Shown: in pieces, positions 28,401 through 36,670 of the stretch
Position numbering within the stretch: the first letter of the stretch is position 1
Layout: each line of letters opens with the position of its first letter
NCBI GenBank assembly: GCA_963402885.1
Contig: OY727099.1
Location: forward strand, 2,501 to 66,500
Direction: 5' to 3'
Source: Antedon bifida
Taxonomy: Eukaryota; Echinodermata; Crinoidea; Comatulida; Antedonidae
DNA: 64,000 nt
The notes under the pieces: generated by a model
The model's database searches: none
What the model was told of the DNA's origin: nothing
Seen by the model: the letters and a program-made list of their open reading frames with translations, nothing else
Program-made: the position numbers and the translations under genes

Positions 28401-30467
28401 CACTCTTTAAACTACATAATTTCAATTACCTTACTTTATTAAATTCTGAATGGTGATATTTATTAAAATTATTAATAATTTTCTTTACTATTATTTTAGA
28501 GATATAAAATTTATCGAAATTCTGTATTACTTGTGGTGACTTTTATTCCGCTTAGGGTTACTGTAGTGTTAGGGTTAGGTATGGCCTGTACGATACAGAA
28601 TTCACATGTGACACCATGTGATACTGATAGGTCACTCTGTTATACAGAATTTACCTATGACAAACCATAAAGAAACAGCACTAAGAATCTGCTGTTTTCA
28701 AATCCAAATTAAATGGTTAAATGGAAATTAAGAATAATGTGCTGATGGAATTAAATTGGCAACTCCCTCACTTTCAATTCTCTGGTGAAATGAACAAACT
28801 CTACTGTTGTCCATAAAGTATTAAAATACAAATTGGCATTGATGAATAGGTAGTTATGGACTCGTATTTCAATAGAATTTACAATATACTAAAATATATT
28901 GTTGAATGGCTGTGAATGTTAATGAGTCCATAAAAAACCTATCTTGGAAGAAAATATTCAAGATGCAACTTATTAGACAATATCCAAAAATTAAGTATAT
29001 ATTTGAAATGAGCCAATATTAAGATTTATATGATCAAATTCTCTACTGACAATTACAATTTTCTGTAAAATTTGTATTTATAAGATTCTATAAAACTGAC
29101 ATCTATCATCAGTACTGACAAGCAAACTACTTTTATATGCCTTAAATACCCATTCCTTACAACTTAACCTAACCCTTAAAGACCCATTCCTTACAACTTA
29201 ACCTAACCCTTAAAGACCCATTCCTTACAACTTAACCTAACCCTTAAAGACCCATTCCTTACAACTTAACCTAACCCTTAAAGACCCATTCCTTACAACT
29301 TTTGATGTTTTGTAAAAATAATGCATATTTATTATTACTTTAAAAACATTAAACCAGGTCATTCTCAAGTCTTAAAATGTACATTTTATGGTAAATTTTG
29401 ATAAAAAGAGAGAAACAATGCAGGCCCACCTACTAGGCCTAGTTAGTACGTACTATTAGTAGTACATGCCGTTATAGAACAGACCAACTGTGTTGTAAAC
29501 CTAAAAAAATGAGTAAAGGAGATGAAAAAAATTCCAGTCAAAATAAAAAAAAAAAAAGTTGCCAAGCAGAGTCGATCCAACCCATATCCCTGGTCTGTGG
29601 CCATAGCATCATCACTACACCACCGAGGAGCCATCCAGCTGGTCGATTGAATTGGGTTATTACTTTGTAAAAATGAATGAATAAAACATATATTATACGG
29701 TTGACAGACGATCAGGACCACTGACGATCGGGCCCAGAAAATGCATTCCCGATCGTCTTATGCGATTGACTCGAACGTCTCATCATGCATTTGCTCAATT
29801 GTCTTCATTCGCGGTCCGATCGTCTCGATATGGTGAGACAGATAAAATCGATCTCATAAAACGTGATTGATATCCTTGTAAACAATTTGGGCCTAATCGT
29901 CTTATTCGTTGGGCCTGATCCTCTCTGGACGCTATGTCGTCACTCTTTAGAACCTTGTTGGGCCCGATCATATCACACTTCTTGGGTCCGAACATCTTTT
30001 TAATACAATTACAACATGGATGGGCCCAAACGTCTGGGCCTGATCGTCCGTTAATAATTATTATATGCATAACCGACCAATCAGAACTCTGGGTTGACGA
30101 TGTTTCTATACTTGCTTGTAAGTTTAGAAGTAATTGTTAGGCCAGGGGGGCCCTCTCTGCTTAATATTAAAGAGGCATATATGCCTAGCCCCTAACGTAC
30201 GAGTCTAGTCTAGCCTAGCTAGGGCCAAGTAGTAGGCCTAGCCATGCCCCTTCTTCTAGGTAGGCCAGCAGACAGAGTATCGGGGTATAGCTAGGCCTAG
30301 TTTGTTTTGAATACGATGTAACGGACACATGGATTAACTGACACGTGGATTGAGCTTACCTTTACTTTCCGAAGCACACCTATCAAATGCGTTTTTTCTG
30401 TTTCTGATAACCCGGTCATATCAGGAGCGAATTCGCTGACCTCGGTGGTAGGAGGCACCGTTGCCAT
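4431..30467 (-). CDS. OSBPL11: Oxysterol-binding protein-related protein, OSBPL10/OSBPL11 type (17 coding exons, 694 aa)
   Basis: Family role: ORP10/ORP11 carry a PH domain and an OSBP-related lipid-binding domain (ORD) and act at ER-Golgi/endosome contacts, exchanging phosphatidylserine and PI4P, with ORP11 pairing with ORP9. Exons in coding order: 30467-30360, 27653-27628, 26651-26546, 22394-22344, 20555-20391, 19963-19730, 18839-18798, 18265-18123, 15798-15713, 11504-11374, 10812-10645, 9552-9396, 8795-8685, 7986-7826, 7522-7406, 6153-5992, 4547-4431. All junctions keep phase. The PH domain spans about residues 46-150 ([17 protein letters not shown]; later [12 protein letters not shown]). 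A Ser/Thr-rich linker follows, then the ORD from about 340 with [10 protein letters not shown] and the family signature EQVSHHPP at about 465-472. The C-terminus has a charged helix ([13 protein letters not shown]) and ends [10 protein letters not shown]. Human OSBPL11 is somewhat longer (~747 aa). The start is the first ATG of the 5' exon, in a good context (AAAATGGC). The donor after 11374 (G|GTTCGT) is weak. No FFAT-like motif was seen. Orthology to the joint ancestor of OSBPL10 and OSBPL11 is possible, so the symbol is approximate. Confidence 0.93.
4986..5907. mobile_element. Non-autonomous DNA element (~920 bp) with terminal inverted repeats
   Basis: It begins with TGGCCGTATTCACCAATC and ends with the exact reverse complement. 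A possible 3-bp CAG duplication flanks it. An inner inverted pair (GTATTCACAAAG near 5083 and CATTTGTGAATAC near 5800) and many CCCTTAA/TTAAGGG words sit in the subterminal regions. The interior includes a C14 tract near 5618. No transposase is visible, and the short frame at 5190-5468 resembles nothing known. It lies in the last OSBPL11 intron. Confidence 0.85.
6371..7241. repeat. Minisatellite: 31-bp unit, 28 apparently perfect copies
   Basis: The unit reads TTTTTAAGTCTGGCCC then TGTGCTCTCAAATGC. Its landmark GGCCCTGTGC occurs every 31 bp from 6381 to 7218. I saw no substitution between copies. The array lies in the OSBPL11 intron between the exons at 7406-7522 and 5992-6153. With no unique spacers it is not CRISPR-like. 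Confidence 0.97.
7650..7740. repeat. Dispersed repeat related to 26793-26950
   Basis: GAAACTGAGGAAATTCAGAT followed by TAGGCCCTTTACGGATCCAC and GCAGTGCAGCACCTAC is close to the repeat at 26793-26950. It is a fragment of an unidentified interspersed element inside an OSBPL11 intron. Confidence 0.65.
8859..8996. mobile_element. MITE family 1, diverged copy
   Basis: Ends resemble AGCTCTGTCTACACTATCAA and its reverse complement (here AGCCTTGTCTAAACTATCAA and TTTGATAGTGTACACAGAGA). The interior shares CATCATGTCCATTTTGTCAC with the copy at 22762. TAA flanks the left end. About 138 bp, intronic. Confidence 0.75.
9659..9721. repeat. Short hairpin
   Basis: ACCAGGGAAGAGT and ACTCTTCCCTGGT form perfect inverted arms around a T-rich loop. 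A single arm-like copy (AACTCTTCCCTGGTAAT) recurs near 14470, which suggests a decayed mobile element end. Confidence 0.6.
9815..10063. repeat. 42-bp tandem repeat, six copies
   Basis: The unit CCCAATATTGTACTAATGGC plus TAGAGTTAGATTCGAGCCCT plus AA is repeated about six times. The fourth copy lacks one base (TACTATGG). It is in the OSBPL11 intron between 10645 and 9552. Confidence 0.95.
10236..10330 (-). mobile_element. LINE 3'-end-like fragment
   Basis: Read on the minus strand, AATTTCCCAAGTTGGGATGA leads to AATAAAGTTTCC and then three short tandem units of the type TTGTATCC. A GGGAT(N)AATAAAGTTT end followed by short tandem units is typical of CR1-like LINE tails. No reverse-transcriptase sequence is visible here. 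A similar end occurs near 49806. Confidence 0.45.
10990..11235. repeat. Possible tRNA-derived SINE remnant
   Basis: A B-box-like string (GAGTTTGACTCCC, near 11057) follows a degenerate region, and the segment ends in a T-rich run followed by CATGTATGGTATGGATTGAC. It does not resemble the other SINEs in this window and I could not define its ends. Confidence 0.3.
11628..11650. repeat. Short interstitial telomere-like repeat
   Basis: About four GGGTTA units run in tandem. It is isolated in an OSBPL11 intron, with no inverted partner nearby. Confidence 0.8.
13090..13215. repeat. 15-bp tandem repeat with an inverted partner at 13430-13485
   Basis: About eight copies of a GAATCCCAATTTGCT-type unit run in one orientation. 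Some 220 bp later, CAGCAAATTGGGATTCGG and related units appear in the opposite orientation. The 15-bp period keeps a frame open (repeated ESQFA), but nothing else supports coding. Confidence 0.85.
13881..13950 (+). repeat. tRNA-like head of a decayed SINE (uncertain)
   Basis: TATAGCTTTAGTAGAATGGT resembles an A box, and GGGTTCAAGTCC, about 40 bp later, a B box. No acceptor-stem pairing is recognisable and there is no body, so it is at most a relic. Confidence 0.3.
17089..17850. mobile_element. Tandem duplication plus inverted arm (foldback-like element)
   Basis: A ~277-bp block starting CATGGGTCCTTCC at 17089 is repeated almost exactly at 17375 (period 286-287). The segment from CTTTACAATAAAATTTAATG to GATCAAGTGATCAAATT (17194-17281 and 17480-17567) returns inverted at 17763-17850 with few changes. 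The whole thus has two direct copies and one reverse arm. It lies in the OSBPL11 intron between 18123 and 15798. Confidence 0.85.
19382..19600 (-). mobile_element. tRNA-derived SINE, family A, full-length copy
   Basis: On the minus strand the head reads GGAGCTGTAGCTTGGTAGGT (A box) and AAGGTCCAATCCTGACC (B box). The body contains GTTGTAACTCATGACTC, GATAAATTATAAAATAG and ATCCTGTAATTGGTGAG, and the end is a GTATGAAAT-type tail. It matches 53988-54200 (plus) and 43241-43413 (plus). RNA polymerase III promoter function is inferred from the boxes. Confidence 0.85.
20586..21020 (+). repeat. SINE-related fragments
   Basis: GAAGCTGTAGCTTAGTGGTT at 20588 resembles the head of SINE family A but diverges before the B box. 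A second piece at 20892-21020 has TCTGACCTAGTGCCAAAGTT and ends ATTGCTGTTGGATGTGTATG, matching family A around and beyond the B box and at its tail. Boundaries are approximate. Confidence 0.5.
21419..21865. mobile_element. Foldback element with ~110-130 bp arms
   Basis: The left arm (21419-21552) and right arm (21755-21865) are inverted copies sharing GTAACCCTATAA, TGTTCAAGAGAGACC, GGAGAGACTC, AGTCAAGTTGT and TTGGAACAACCCAATA, with small indels. The ~200-bp loop has no coding signal. It is in the OSBPL11 intron between 22344 and 20555. Confidence 0.88.
22762..22915. mobile_element. MITE family 1, best-preserved copy
   Basis: The termini AGCTCTGTCTACACTATCAA and its reverse complement are near perfect and are flanked on both sides by TAA. 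TAA/TTA duplications are characteristic of PIF/Harbinger elements. About 154 bp, no coding capacity. Other copies: 8859-8996 and 32981-33129. Confidence 0.88.
25341..25525 (-). promoter_or_regulatory. Promoter-like cluster (CRE palindrome, E-box) before a strong donor
   Basis: CGTTTGACGTCAAACG (25462-25477) is a 16-bp perfect palindrome around TGACGTCA, the CREB/ATF site. CACGTG (25515-25520) is a canonical E-box. About 120 bp downstream on the minus strand is AATT|GTAAGTTG, a strong donor ending at 25341, which could splice to the OSBPL11 exon at 22394. The would-be exon has only a three-codon reading frame (ATG at about 25408). An alternative non-coding first exon is therefore possible but unproven. 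Confidence 0.4.
25829..26328. repeat. Dispersed repeat family B, most complete copy
   Basis: The left part (AATAATGCATATATTATTAC, AACATTAAACC) matches 29318-29390. The right part (GCAATGCATGTTGGGATTAT, AGCGGGCCGCT, TCACATTTTTAACCGTTTAA, AATAGGACCATA, AAACGTAGGGAAT-like) matches 30835-30965 and 53392-53575. No coding potential was recognised. Confidence 0.75.
26793..27075. repeat. Interspersed repeat with an internal ~80-bp duplication
   Basis: AGGCCCTCCACGAACCCACA followed by GCAGCCAGCAGTGCAGCGCC is repeated about 80 bp later with a few changes. The downstream part contains CATCCAAAGGACGAGGCAAT and CATCTTGCCTAAGGATACA, resembling a segment common in invertebrate interspersed repeats. A fragment recurs at 7650-7740. 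Confidence 0.65.
29149..29300. repeat. 34-bp tandem repeat, 4.5 copies
   Basis: CCCATTCCTTACAACTTAAC plus CTAACCCTTAAAGA repeats at 29149, 29183, 29217, 29251 and 29285 without visible change. It is in the first OSBPL11 intron. Confidence 0.93.
29318..29390. repeat. Dispersed repeat family B, left-end copy
   Basis: It shares AATAATGCATAT, TATTATTACTTT, AACATTAAACC and GTCTTAAA with 25835-25890. It may be the other end of the piece at 30835-30965, but the ~1.4 kb between them includes OSBPL11 exon 1. Confidence 0.6.
29569..29640 (-). repeat. tRNA-like SINE head (uncertain)
   Basis: On the minus strand GGTGGTGTAGTGATGATG resembles an A box and GGGTTGGATCGACTC a B box, 40-50 bp apart. The sequence is low in similarity to the other SINE heads here and lacks a recognisable body. 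Confidence 0.35.
29705..30056. repeat. Degenerate GGGCCCGATCGTC cluster
   Basis: About ten imperfect copies of a GGGCC(C/T)GATCGTCT motif in both orientations are spread over 350 bp, a marked GC-rich patch in an AT-rich window. It lies just downstream of OSBPL11 exon 1, inside intron 1. Confidence 0.6.
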
Positions 30468-31505
30468 TTTTTGGTGTTGGACCTTTAAATGTAGAGGGCG
30501 ACAAACTGAATAAACAAACGCACATGTGCTTACGCTCTGGGAATTGTAAATGAAAAATAGGTAGACATTTTCGATAAAATACAAGGCAAAAGCGAATTTA
30601 AATTTAAATTACTACTATACTAATCTATAAACGATAGATGTGCGTTGTTTTTATTTCATTTCAGTGAAGCCTAGCATAGCCTATAGGCTAGGCTAGGCCT
30701 AGAAAGTAGTGTAGGTAGAAGAAGTAGTAGATAGCCTATTCTATAATACTGTCTGTACTATAGTAGGCCCTAGGCACTAGTCTCTAGGTCGTATCACCCT
30801 AACCTAGCTAGGCCTAGCTGGACAAGGCAAGAATCAACTTATTTTTTTCACATTTTTAACCGTTCAAAGACGAAAAAAAGTTATCGTAATAGGACCATAG
30901 TTTTTATTTTTACATTATGTAGTTTGTGACATTGAATTATATCTAAAAAACGTAGGGAATGGGACTTTAAAAAATGTATAAAACTAACTTAATTTATTAA
31001 ATATCACAATAACTTTAAATATTATGCATGTACTTAAATAACATTTAGTATCATAAAACCCTACCAGGTGATACTGGGCCCTACACTACAGAGGAAGATT
31101 AGTACGACCCGCACGCTTGAAGGGTTTACGCCTACCGATACAACTTGACATTAAATAATGGCGAGATGTACTTTGACAATTGGAATTTATTTTAAACAAT
31201 CGAAATGTTTAAAGCAAAATCTTTATTTAATTCTGCTATCATGACTCCGGGATGACCACTCCACATAACAACATCTATGAATTCATTGAGGCGTCTGTAT
31301 ACTATAATACTTGACCTCAATGAATATCATTCAGCATTTACTGGGAATGTAATAAACATGCATCTGTCGTACTTGTACAGTACTGTAAATAGTCACATTA
31401 TTATACTAAAAAATGCCTAATAATTCAGTAATTAGATAATTGTATATGAAGTAGTTCGTAGGTACAGTAATCTTTCATGCTCATATTTTCTTTTTCAATA
31501 GACAG
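30468..31505. promoter_or_regulatory. Head-to-head 5' spacer of OSBPL11 and TRMT12
   Basis: This ~1-kb interval separates the start codons of two divergent genes. Near the OSBPL11 side it has GTAGAGGGCG (30491-30500). A GCCATTTT YY1-like word covers the OSBPL11 start itself. GGCCTAG/TAGGCCTA words are dense at 30660-30830, and a family B repeat occupies 30835-30965. The acceptor-like TTTTTCAATAG ends at about 31501, just before the TRMT12 ATG, so TRMT12 probably has an untranslated upstream exon in this interval. Start sites are not determined. Confidence 0.5.
30835..30965. repeat. Dispersed repeat family B, right-end copy
   Basis: TTTTTCACATTTTTAACCGT, AAAGACGAAAAAAAGTTATC, AATAGGACCATA and AAAACGTAGGGAATG match 26195-26328 and 53455-53575. 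It sits in the OSBPL11/TRMT12 spacer. Confidence 0.75.
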
Positions 31506-34500
31506 ATGATGGAACAAAGTATTTTGGATTCAGTATTGTGTGTAATGGTAAAGCCTTGTAATGCAAAAGAAATGAGGTATTCATTTTGTCCAATCAGATT
31601 TGTATTATCTGGGGTATTTTCATAGTTAAAAATAAATTAAAATCTGAAACAAACCAAGCAAATGTTGTCGGAAAGTAAGTTTGACAGGTAAAAATAAATT
31701 ATGACCTGGTTTTTGATAACATGTCAAACATTACATAAACCTACTGTTTTAGTCTTCTTACAGTATGCTGCTGTATGTTATTATAAGGCATGATATGATG
31801 AGAGATGATTATGGTTTATCATCCATAGAAGATTATTTCTACCACCAGTTTTAAGATGAAAAGTGATATGGGATATAATCCACCTAGACCAGGCCACTAA
31901 TACAATTGTTATTTATATTGGCAATATTTAACCTGCTTGGCCAAATCAATCAATTATGCCTTTATCTTTTTGGGGCCTATAAGATGCGAGATGGTGTCAT
32001 ACTGTTTTGAATCAGTGGCATGATGCAGGAGGCAAAGGCCCCTGGTTTAGCACTAGCATCTCCAACACTGGGTAGTTGCATTGAACTGCTCATGCTAAGG
32101 CGAGGCCCCTTAACTGGAGCCTCTGGATTTAGCTAGTGAGCGCTTTTAGCCGTTACGCCACTGTTGGTAATGTTAAAGTGTAAACATTTACATACTTTGT
32201 TTATTGCAGGTCTACTTTATCTCAACTTGGTGTGATGGATAAGACTAAGAAAACAACAACATATGGCCAGGTTGTGGTAATACCAATCACTGAAATAGCT
32301 TTCAAACACTTCACCAATGCCTCAAGGACTTGTCCAAATCAAAATGTTGATGACTCTTTGATTTATGTTTGCATCACTTGTGGAAAAATATCTCAAATTA
32401 ACCAGGAGGCAACATCTGCTAATCAATCATGTCAATGCATTCAATTCAAAAGTTGTGGTTCTCTAAATAATATCACATTCCATGTTGCGAAAATTCCACT
32501 GGAGAAAATTAGGAAAAAACAGTTATCCCCATCACAGAGATTGGAAGACGTTTTATTATTGATTTTTGACAATAAAAACATACCTATTGATGATGACATG
32601 AAAGAGAAATTTCCAAAAAACTGGGAAATACATGGAGACTTGGTTTTATTTCCGTCACATTGCTTCAACAATGACATCTGGGATTCAATGACAGTTGAAG
32701 ATTGGCAGAAGGTGTTGGCAGCAGTCGGAGGGAAGCGCTTGGCTCGTAGTAGGGGTGGTGTGCACAGTGATGGCTTCAGAACACCAAATGTTGAGTTACT
32801 ATTAGGTGAGAGTGGATGGGTTCAGCATATTGACAATGGTATCAGGTGATTATGTTATTCCTTTTGTTTATTAGTTTAGTAAAAAAGTTTTTAAAAAAAA
32901 TAAATTCATACTTTCACATTTCATCCAACCAAGTGTGTTTGAATTAGAAAACGAGATCAGTTATCACAAGCAGCAAATTAAAAGCAAAACTTTATGTGAC
33001 AAAAAATATGATGTGCCTATATATGGACATGATGATGTCTTATCACTACCATATCTGGGCATATCACTATTATATTTGAGCACATAACACTTTTTTTGTC
33101 AATTCTAGTTTGACAGTGTAGACAGAGCTTAAGTTGTAATTACAATAGTAAAATACATTACCTTTAAAGCTTGGTTCCCACTAGGACGCAGCGCAAGGAC
33201 GTAGGCACAATGAAAGTAATTTGACCAATCACGAAGGTACGGATTATTTTTAATCATTCCATTGGCCAACTGCCTTGTGTTGCGCTTATGTCCTTGTGTT
33301 GTGTCCTAATGGGAAATGAATTGGAGGCAATATAAATATTTTAACCACACAGACAACAACTATTCAGAGGACACCCCTTTTAAGGGTACATTTTGTACTG
33401 AAGGTGTCCCCTTAATAGGTAAGGGATTCTAGTGTAGTTTTTAGATGTATTCTCAGCTTTATGTACTGTATTTTTTTATTACAGATACAGTTTCGATATC
33501 ACAAAATGCATGTTTTCCTCTGGTAACATTACAGAAAAAATAAGAGTGGCAAATATGAAATGTGATGGAGAGACAATTGTGGACTTGTACGCAGGCATTG
33601 GCTATTTTACACTACCATATCTGGTACATGCGAACGCAGCATTCGTACACGCCTGCGAGTGGAACCCAAATGCTATTGCTGCCCTCAAAAGAAACTTGGT
33701 GTTGAACAAAGTACAGGACAGGTGTACTGTTTATGAAGGAGATAATAGACAGGTGTAGAAACAAAACATATAAGTCCTATTTAGGGGACACTTGGTTGTG
33801 TCCTTGAACTTATAAGGCTAATTCAGACAGTGTTGTACGACTAGTCGTCTCTTTGGGAGAAAAATTAAACATGTTTAAAGTTCTCCCGACGACCTAACAA
33901 CTACACCCAACATTATTTCCAGACGACTCATTTCGTCGGGATTCAACTCGTCGTACGAAGCTGTCTGAGTTGGGCAGTATCCCATTAATTATAATACGAG
34001 CTCTACTGTAATTAATCACATGACTTAGTTTGGGAAGCACCTATGCAGGGTCACATTTTCCTATGAAACAAATGAGAGGCATTGTATTTTTTAACACTAT
34101 CCCTATAAAGGGGATACTTTGTATTATCCCGAAGGTGTCCCCCTTTATACTGAAGCCATACCAAAAAAGAACGAGGGGCATTGTATATTTAAACACTACC
34201 CTATTAATGAACTTGTCAATTGTATGACCCACTATACAACCCCTGGGAGTGCTGCGTCATGATTGCGTCATTTACAAATAATTACTTACGCAGATGTGGG
34301 TGCGTCAAAAACCTAGAAGGTATGTCACATCAATAAACGGGTGCGTCATGGTATTGATAAGGTATGACGCACATCGGACAAATGATGCACCTCTCCCGGG
34401 GGTCGTATAGTGGGTCATACAATTGACAAGTGCATAAGGGGATACTTTGTTTTATCCCGAAAGTGTCCCCCTTAAAGGGGGTTCTACTGAACATTTTGTT

Positions 34501-35353
34501 TATGCTTGGTTCCCATTTGGATGCAATACAAGGATGTTATAGCCACAAGAATTTTGACCAATCATGATGCTAAGGATAATCCAAAATGTTGCTTGTGATT
34601 GGTCAATTCACCGATGTTGTGCCTATGTTGTTGCATTTCATCCAAGAGGGAATCAAGTCTTAATATGTTCTTCACAAATATTTTTTCTTTCATTTTTAGA
34701 CATGTCCCAGTGAAGTAGCAGACAGGGTTAACTTGGGGCTTATTCCAAGCTCTGGTGAAGGATGGCCAGTTGCTTGTAAGGCTCTAAAAAAGAAGGGTGG
34801 TATACTACATATACATGGCAATGTAACCAGTCCACCTGCAGGAAAGAATTCCTCCCGTCTGCCGCAATCCATGTCACCTTTTGTCCCCGAAAGTAATGCA
34901 TTGATTGATAATACTTTAGCCATTGAAACGGATGTTCAAATGACTGAATCATCGCTTTCTTGTGCCTTTAGCGTTGGGCACTTAGAAGATAAAAACTTGC
35001 CTTCTTGCAATCCAGAAAATGTTCCAACAAAAAAAGCAATACCAACTTGCAACTTAAGCAATACGTCATCAAGAGTTGCTAATGTCAAGGGTCAAACATC
35101 AGTTGATACAAGTGCCCATAGTTCAAATGATTGTCACAGGCTACCAGATAAAAAGAATTCTCAACAACAGTCCTGGCAAAATTGGTCATATGAAGTTTCC
35201 CAACAAATAAGACAACTGTGCATTGAAATTAAAGGTGGTGATTGGTCCACACATGTTTTACACATTGAACGAGTAAAGTCATATGCTCCACATATCGACC
35301 ATGTTGTTGTTGATTTAGAATGCCGACCAATAAAGCCAGATAAAACAAGCTAG
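31506..35353 (+). CDS. TRMT12: tRNA wybutosine-synthesising protein 2 homolog (TYW2), 4 coding exons, 542 aa
   Basis: Family role: TYW2/TRMT12 moves the alpha-amino-alpha-carboxypropyl group of S-adenosylmethionine onto 4-demethylwyosine at position 37 of tRNA-Phe, a step in wybutosine synthesis that protects the reading frame. Exons: 31506-31576, 32210-32845, 33485-33752, 34700-35353, with consistent phases. The N-terminal block AKEMRSTLSQLGVMDKTKK (residues 19-37) spans the first junction and supports exon 1. WVQHIDNGIR|YSFDITKCMFSSGNITEK follows. The SAM-binding motif DLYAGIGYFTLP begins at about residue 269, then HACEWNP. GLIPSSGEGW, GGILHIHGNV and the final KSYAPHIDHVVVDLEC complete the family pattern. 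It is longer than human TRMT12 (~448 aa), mainly through a Ser/Asn-rich insert at about residues 375-475. Two in-frame ATGs open the frame; I used the first. An upstream untranslated exon is likely. It converges with GNPTAB. Confidence 0.95.
32013..32163. mobile_element. MITE family 4 copy (CAGTGGC ends)
   Basis: It starts CAGTGGCATGATGC and ends CGTTACGCCACTG, inverted ends with mismatches. The interior (CAAAGGCCCCTGG, CTGGGTAGTTGCATTG, AGTGAGCGCTT) is shared with 37626-37780. It lies in TRMT12 intron 1. Confidence 0.7.
32981..33129. mobile_element. MITE family 1, third copy
   Basis: The right end GTGTAGACAGAGCT followed by TAA is intact; the left end is diverged (AAAACTTTATGTGACAAAAA). Interior sequence (CATATCACTATTATATTTGA, GAGCACATAACAC) matches 22762-22915. 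It is in TRMT12 intron 2. Confidence 0.75.
33178..33321. mobile_element. MITE family 2 copy
   Basis: The left end AGCTTGGTTCCCACTAGGAC is mirrored by GTGTCCTAATGGGAAATGAA, with CAAGGACGTAGGC paired to TTATGTCCTTGTG inside. Related copies are at 34502-34660 and 40413-40754. TRMT12 intron 2. Confidence 0.75.
33353..33430. repeat. Fragment of the GGTGTCCCC repeat family
   Basis: GAGGACACCCCTTTTAAGGG, then GTACTGAAGGTGTCCCCTTA, matches words flanking the MITE at 34211-34431 (GAAGGTGTCCCCC, GAAAGTGTCCCCC). It is probably part of a decayed element in TRMT12 intron 2. Confidence 0.5.
33820..33972. mobile_element. Small inverted-repeat element with TCAGACAG ends
   Basis: TTCAGACAGTGTTGTACGAC on the left pairs with GTCGTACGAAGCTGTCTGAG on the right. 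The interior has several GTCGTC/GACGAC words. It is in TRMT12 intron 3. Confidence 0.7.
34211..34431. mobile_element. 221-bp MITE with ~39-bp terminal inverted repeats
   Basis: ACTTGTCAATTGTATGACCC followed by ACTATACAACCCCTGGGAG is mirrored at 34393-34431. TGCGTCA/TGACGCA words recur inside. It has inserted into an older repeat: related GGGATACTTTGT/ATCCCGAAGGTGTCCCC blocks occur on both sides (34100-34145 and 34438-34485). TRMT12 intron 3. Confidence 0.88.
34502..34660. mobile_element. MITE family 2 copy
   Basis: GCTTGGTTCCCATTTGGATG on the left pairs with CATTTCATCCAAGAGGGAA on the right, and TTTTGACCAATCA with TGATTGGTCAATT inside. TTA/TAA-type flanks. It lies just before TRMT12 exon 4. 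Confidence 0.75.
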
Positions 35354-36496
35354 AACGAGTTTAGGCTGCACTGAAAGCCAGATTAAACGAAAATCTACTC
35401 GGGATATAGATACTATGAGACAAGCAACAATCTTCATATTTCAACAAAATAAATAAGTGACAGAAATGTGTTATTTTCATCTGTTAGACAAGTATAATAT
35501 AAAATGTTATTTCAAATATACAATGAAAGTATATATAAATGATTGTAATACAAATAAATGTTACATCAATGTTTATACCTAATATATTATTACCAAATAA
35601 ACTAATAAATCGTTCAAAACCTTAATGGAATTTTACAATATCGGTTTGTCTATTATATTTAGTGTATGTATTGCCTGTACTGTATTAATTACCACTGAGA
35701 TATTAACAAAAAAATTTTTAAACAGTATTTTAACAAAATTATGTTTTTAAATAAATATTTGAATTATTTCACATTTAAACAAAGTTTTGCTTTTTCATTT
35801 TATGACATATACCATTATGTTAGAAATTAACTCTGGTTAGTTTCAAAACCTAGGATTTAAAACATACATGGTCAAATTCTGATTGGCTATTGCTTGCACA
35901 AGTAACAGTAAAGCGTCTTTCACACCTGCTCCAGTCTGGCTGTAATGACGTTTACGTCAGATTGCGCGTACAGCATTAGTGACTTTTGATTTTCACAAAG
36001 CACCACGCAGCTATGCACAGTAAAAAGTATTAGTGCATGGCCACATGGAGCATTGTAAAAATGAAACATTGAGACATGATTTTATATGTCGGAGCTGGAG
36101 TGAAAGATGCTTAACTCAGTTTCAGCAACAAATATGGATACAGTATTAAGTAAATATTTTGAAAGGATAGCGACAAAACATTTATTTTTGATATACTAAC
36201 AGTGCATATTTGCGAGATGTACTGAGTATTCCGTATAAATACATTTAGAGTTGGGCAAACAACACTCTAATCAACTTAATTCCCTCACACAAACCTATTT
36301 GCTACTTGTAGTAACAATATACCCTCCACCAGTAATCAAAATATTGTATCAAACGTAATTTAAACCACTTAATTAATTTAATTCATTAAAAACATGAAAT
36401 ATAAATATTAATACTATTCAGACTTTGAAAATGCCATTTTGTAGTTATATAAAGTTAATCACATTTGTAGAAAAAGATTTTCACAATGTCAAAAAT

Positions 36497-36670
36497 TAAC
36501 GGTTAAATTCCACCAAAAACCCATTAACTGGCAACCAATTTGAATATTTTTTCTTTAAAAAAAATATTTTCCAGGTAAATAATTTTGTTTACATCTAATT
36601 TTTGGCCAAAGTGAATAAGTCTTGCATAACATTAAAATGGAATATTCAAGAAAACAAATAACTTTTTTCT
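36497..36670 (-). repeat. Dispersed repeat family C copy
   Basis: CACCAAAAACCCATTAACTG, GGCCAAAGTGAATAAG and ACATTAAAATGGAATATTCA are shared in inverted order with 1693-1740, 41328-41400 and 56508-56600, and in the same orientation with 62815-62955. Confidence 0.6.

Noticed and set aside
34041-34232. Short frames in TRMT12 intron 3 on both strands
   Set aside because: They lie in nested MITEs, and the conserved TRMT12 protein passes directly from GDNRQ to TCPSEVADR.
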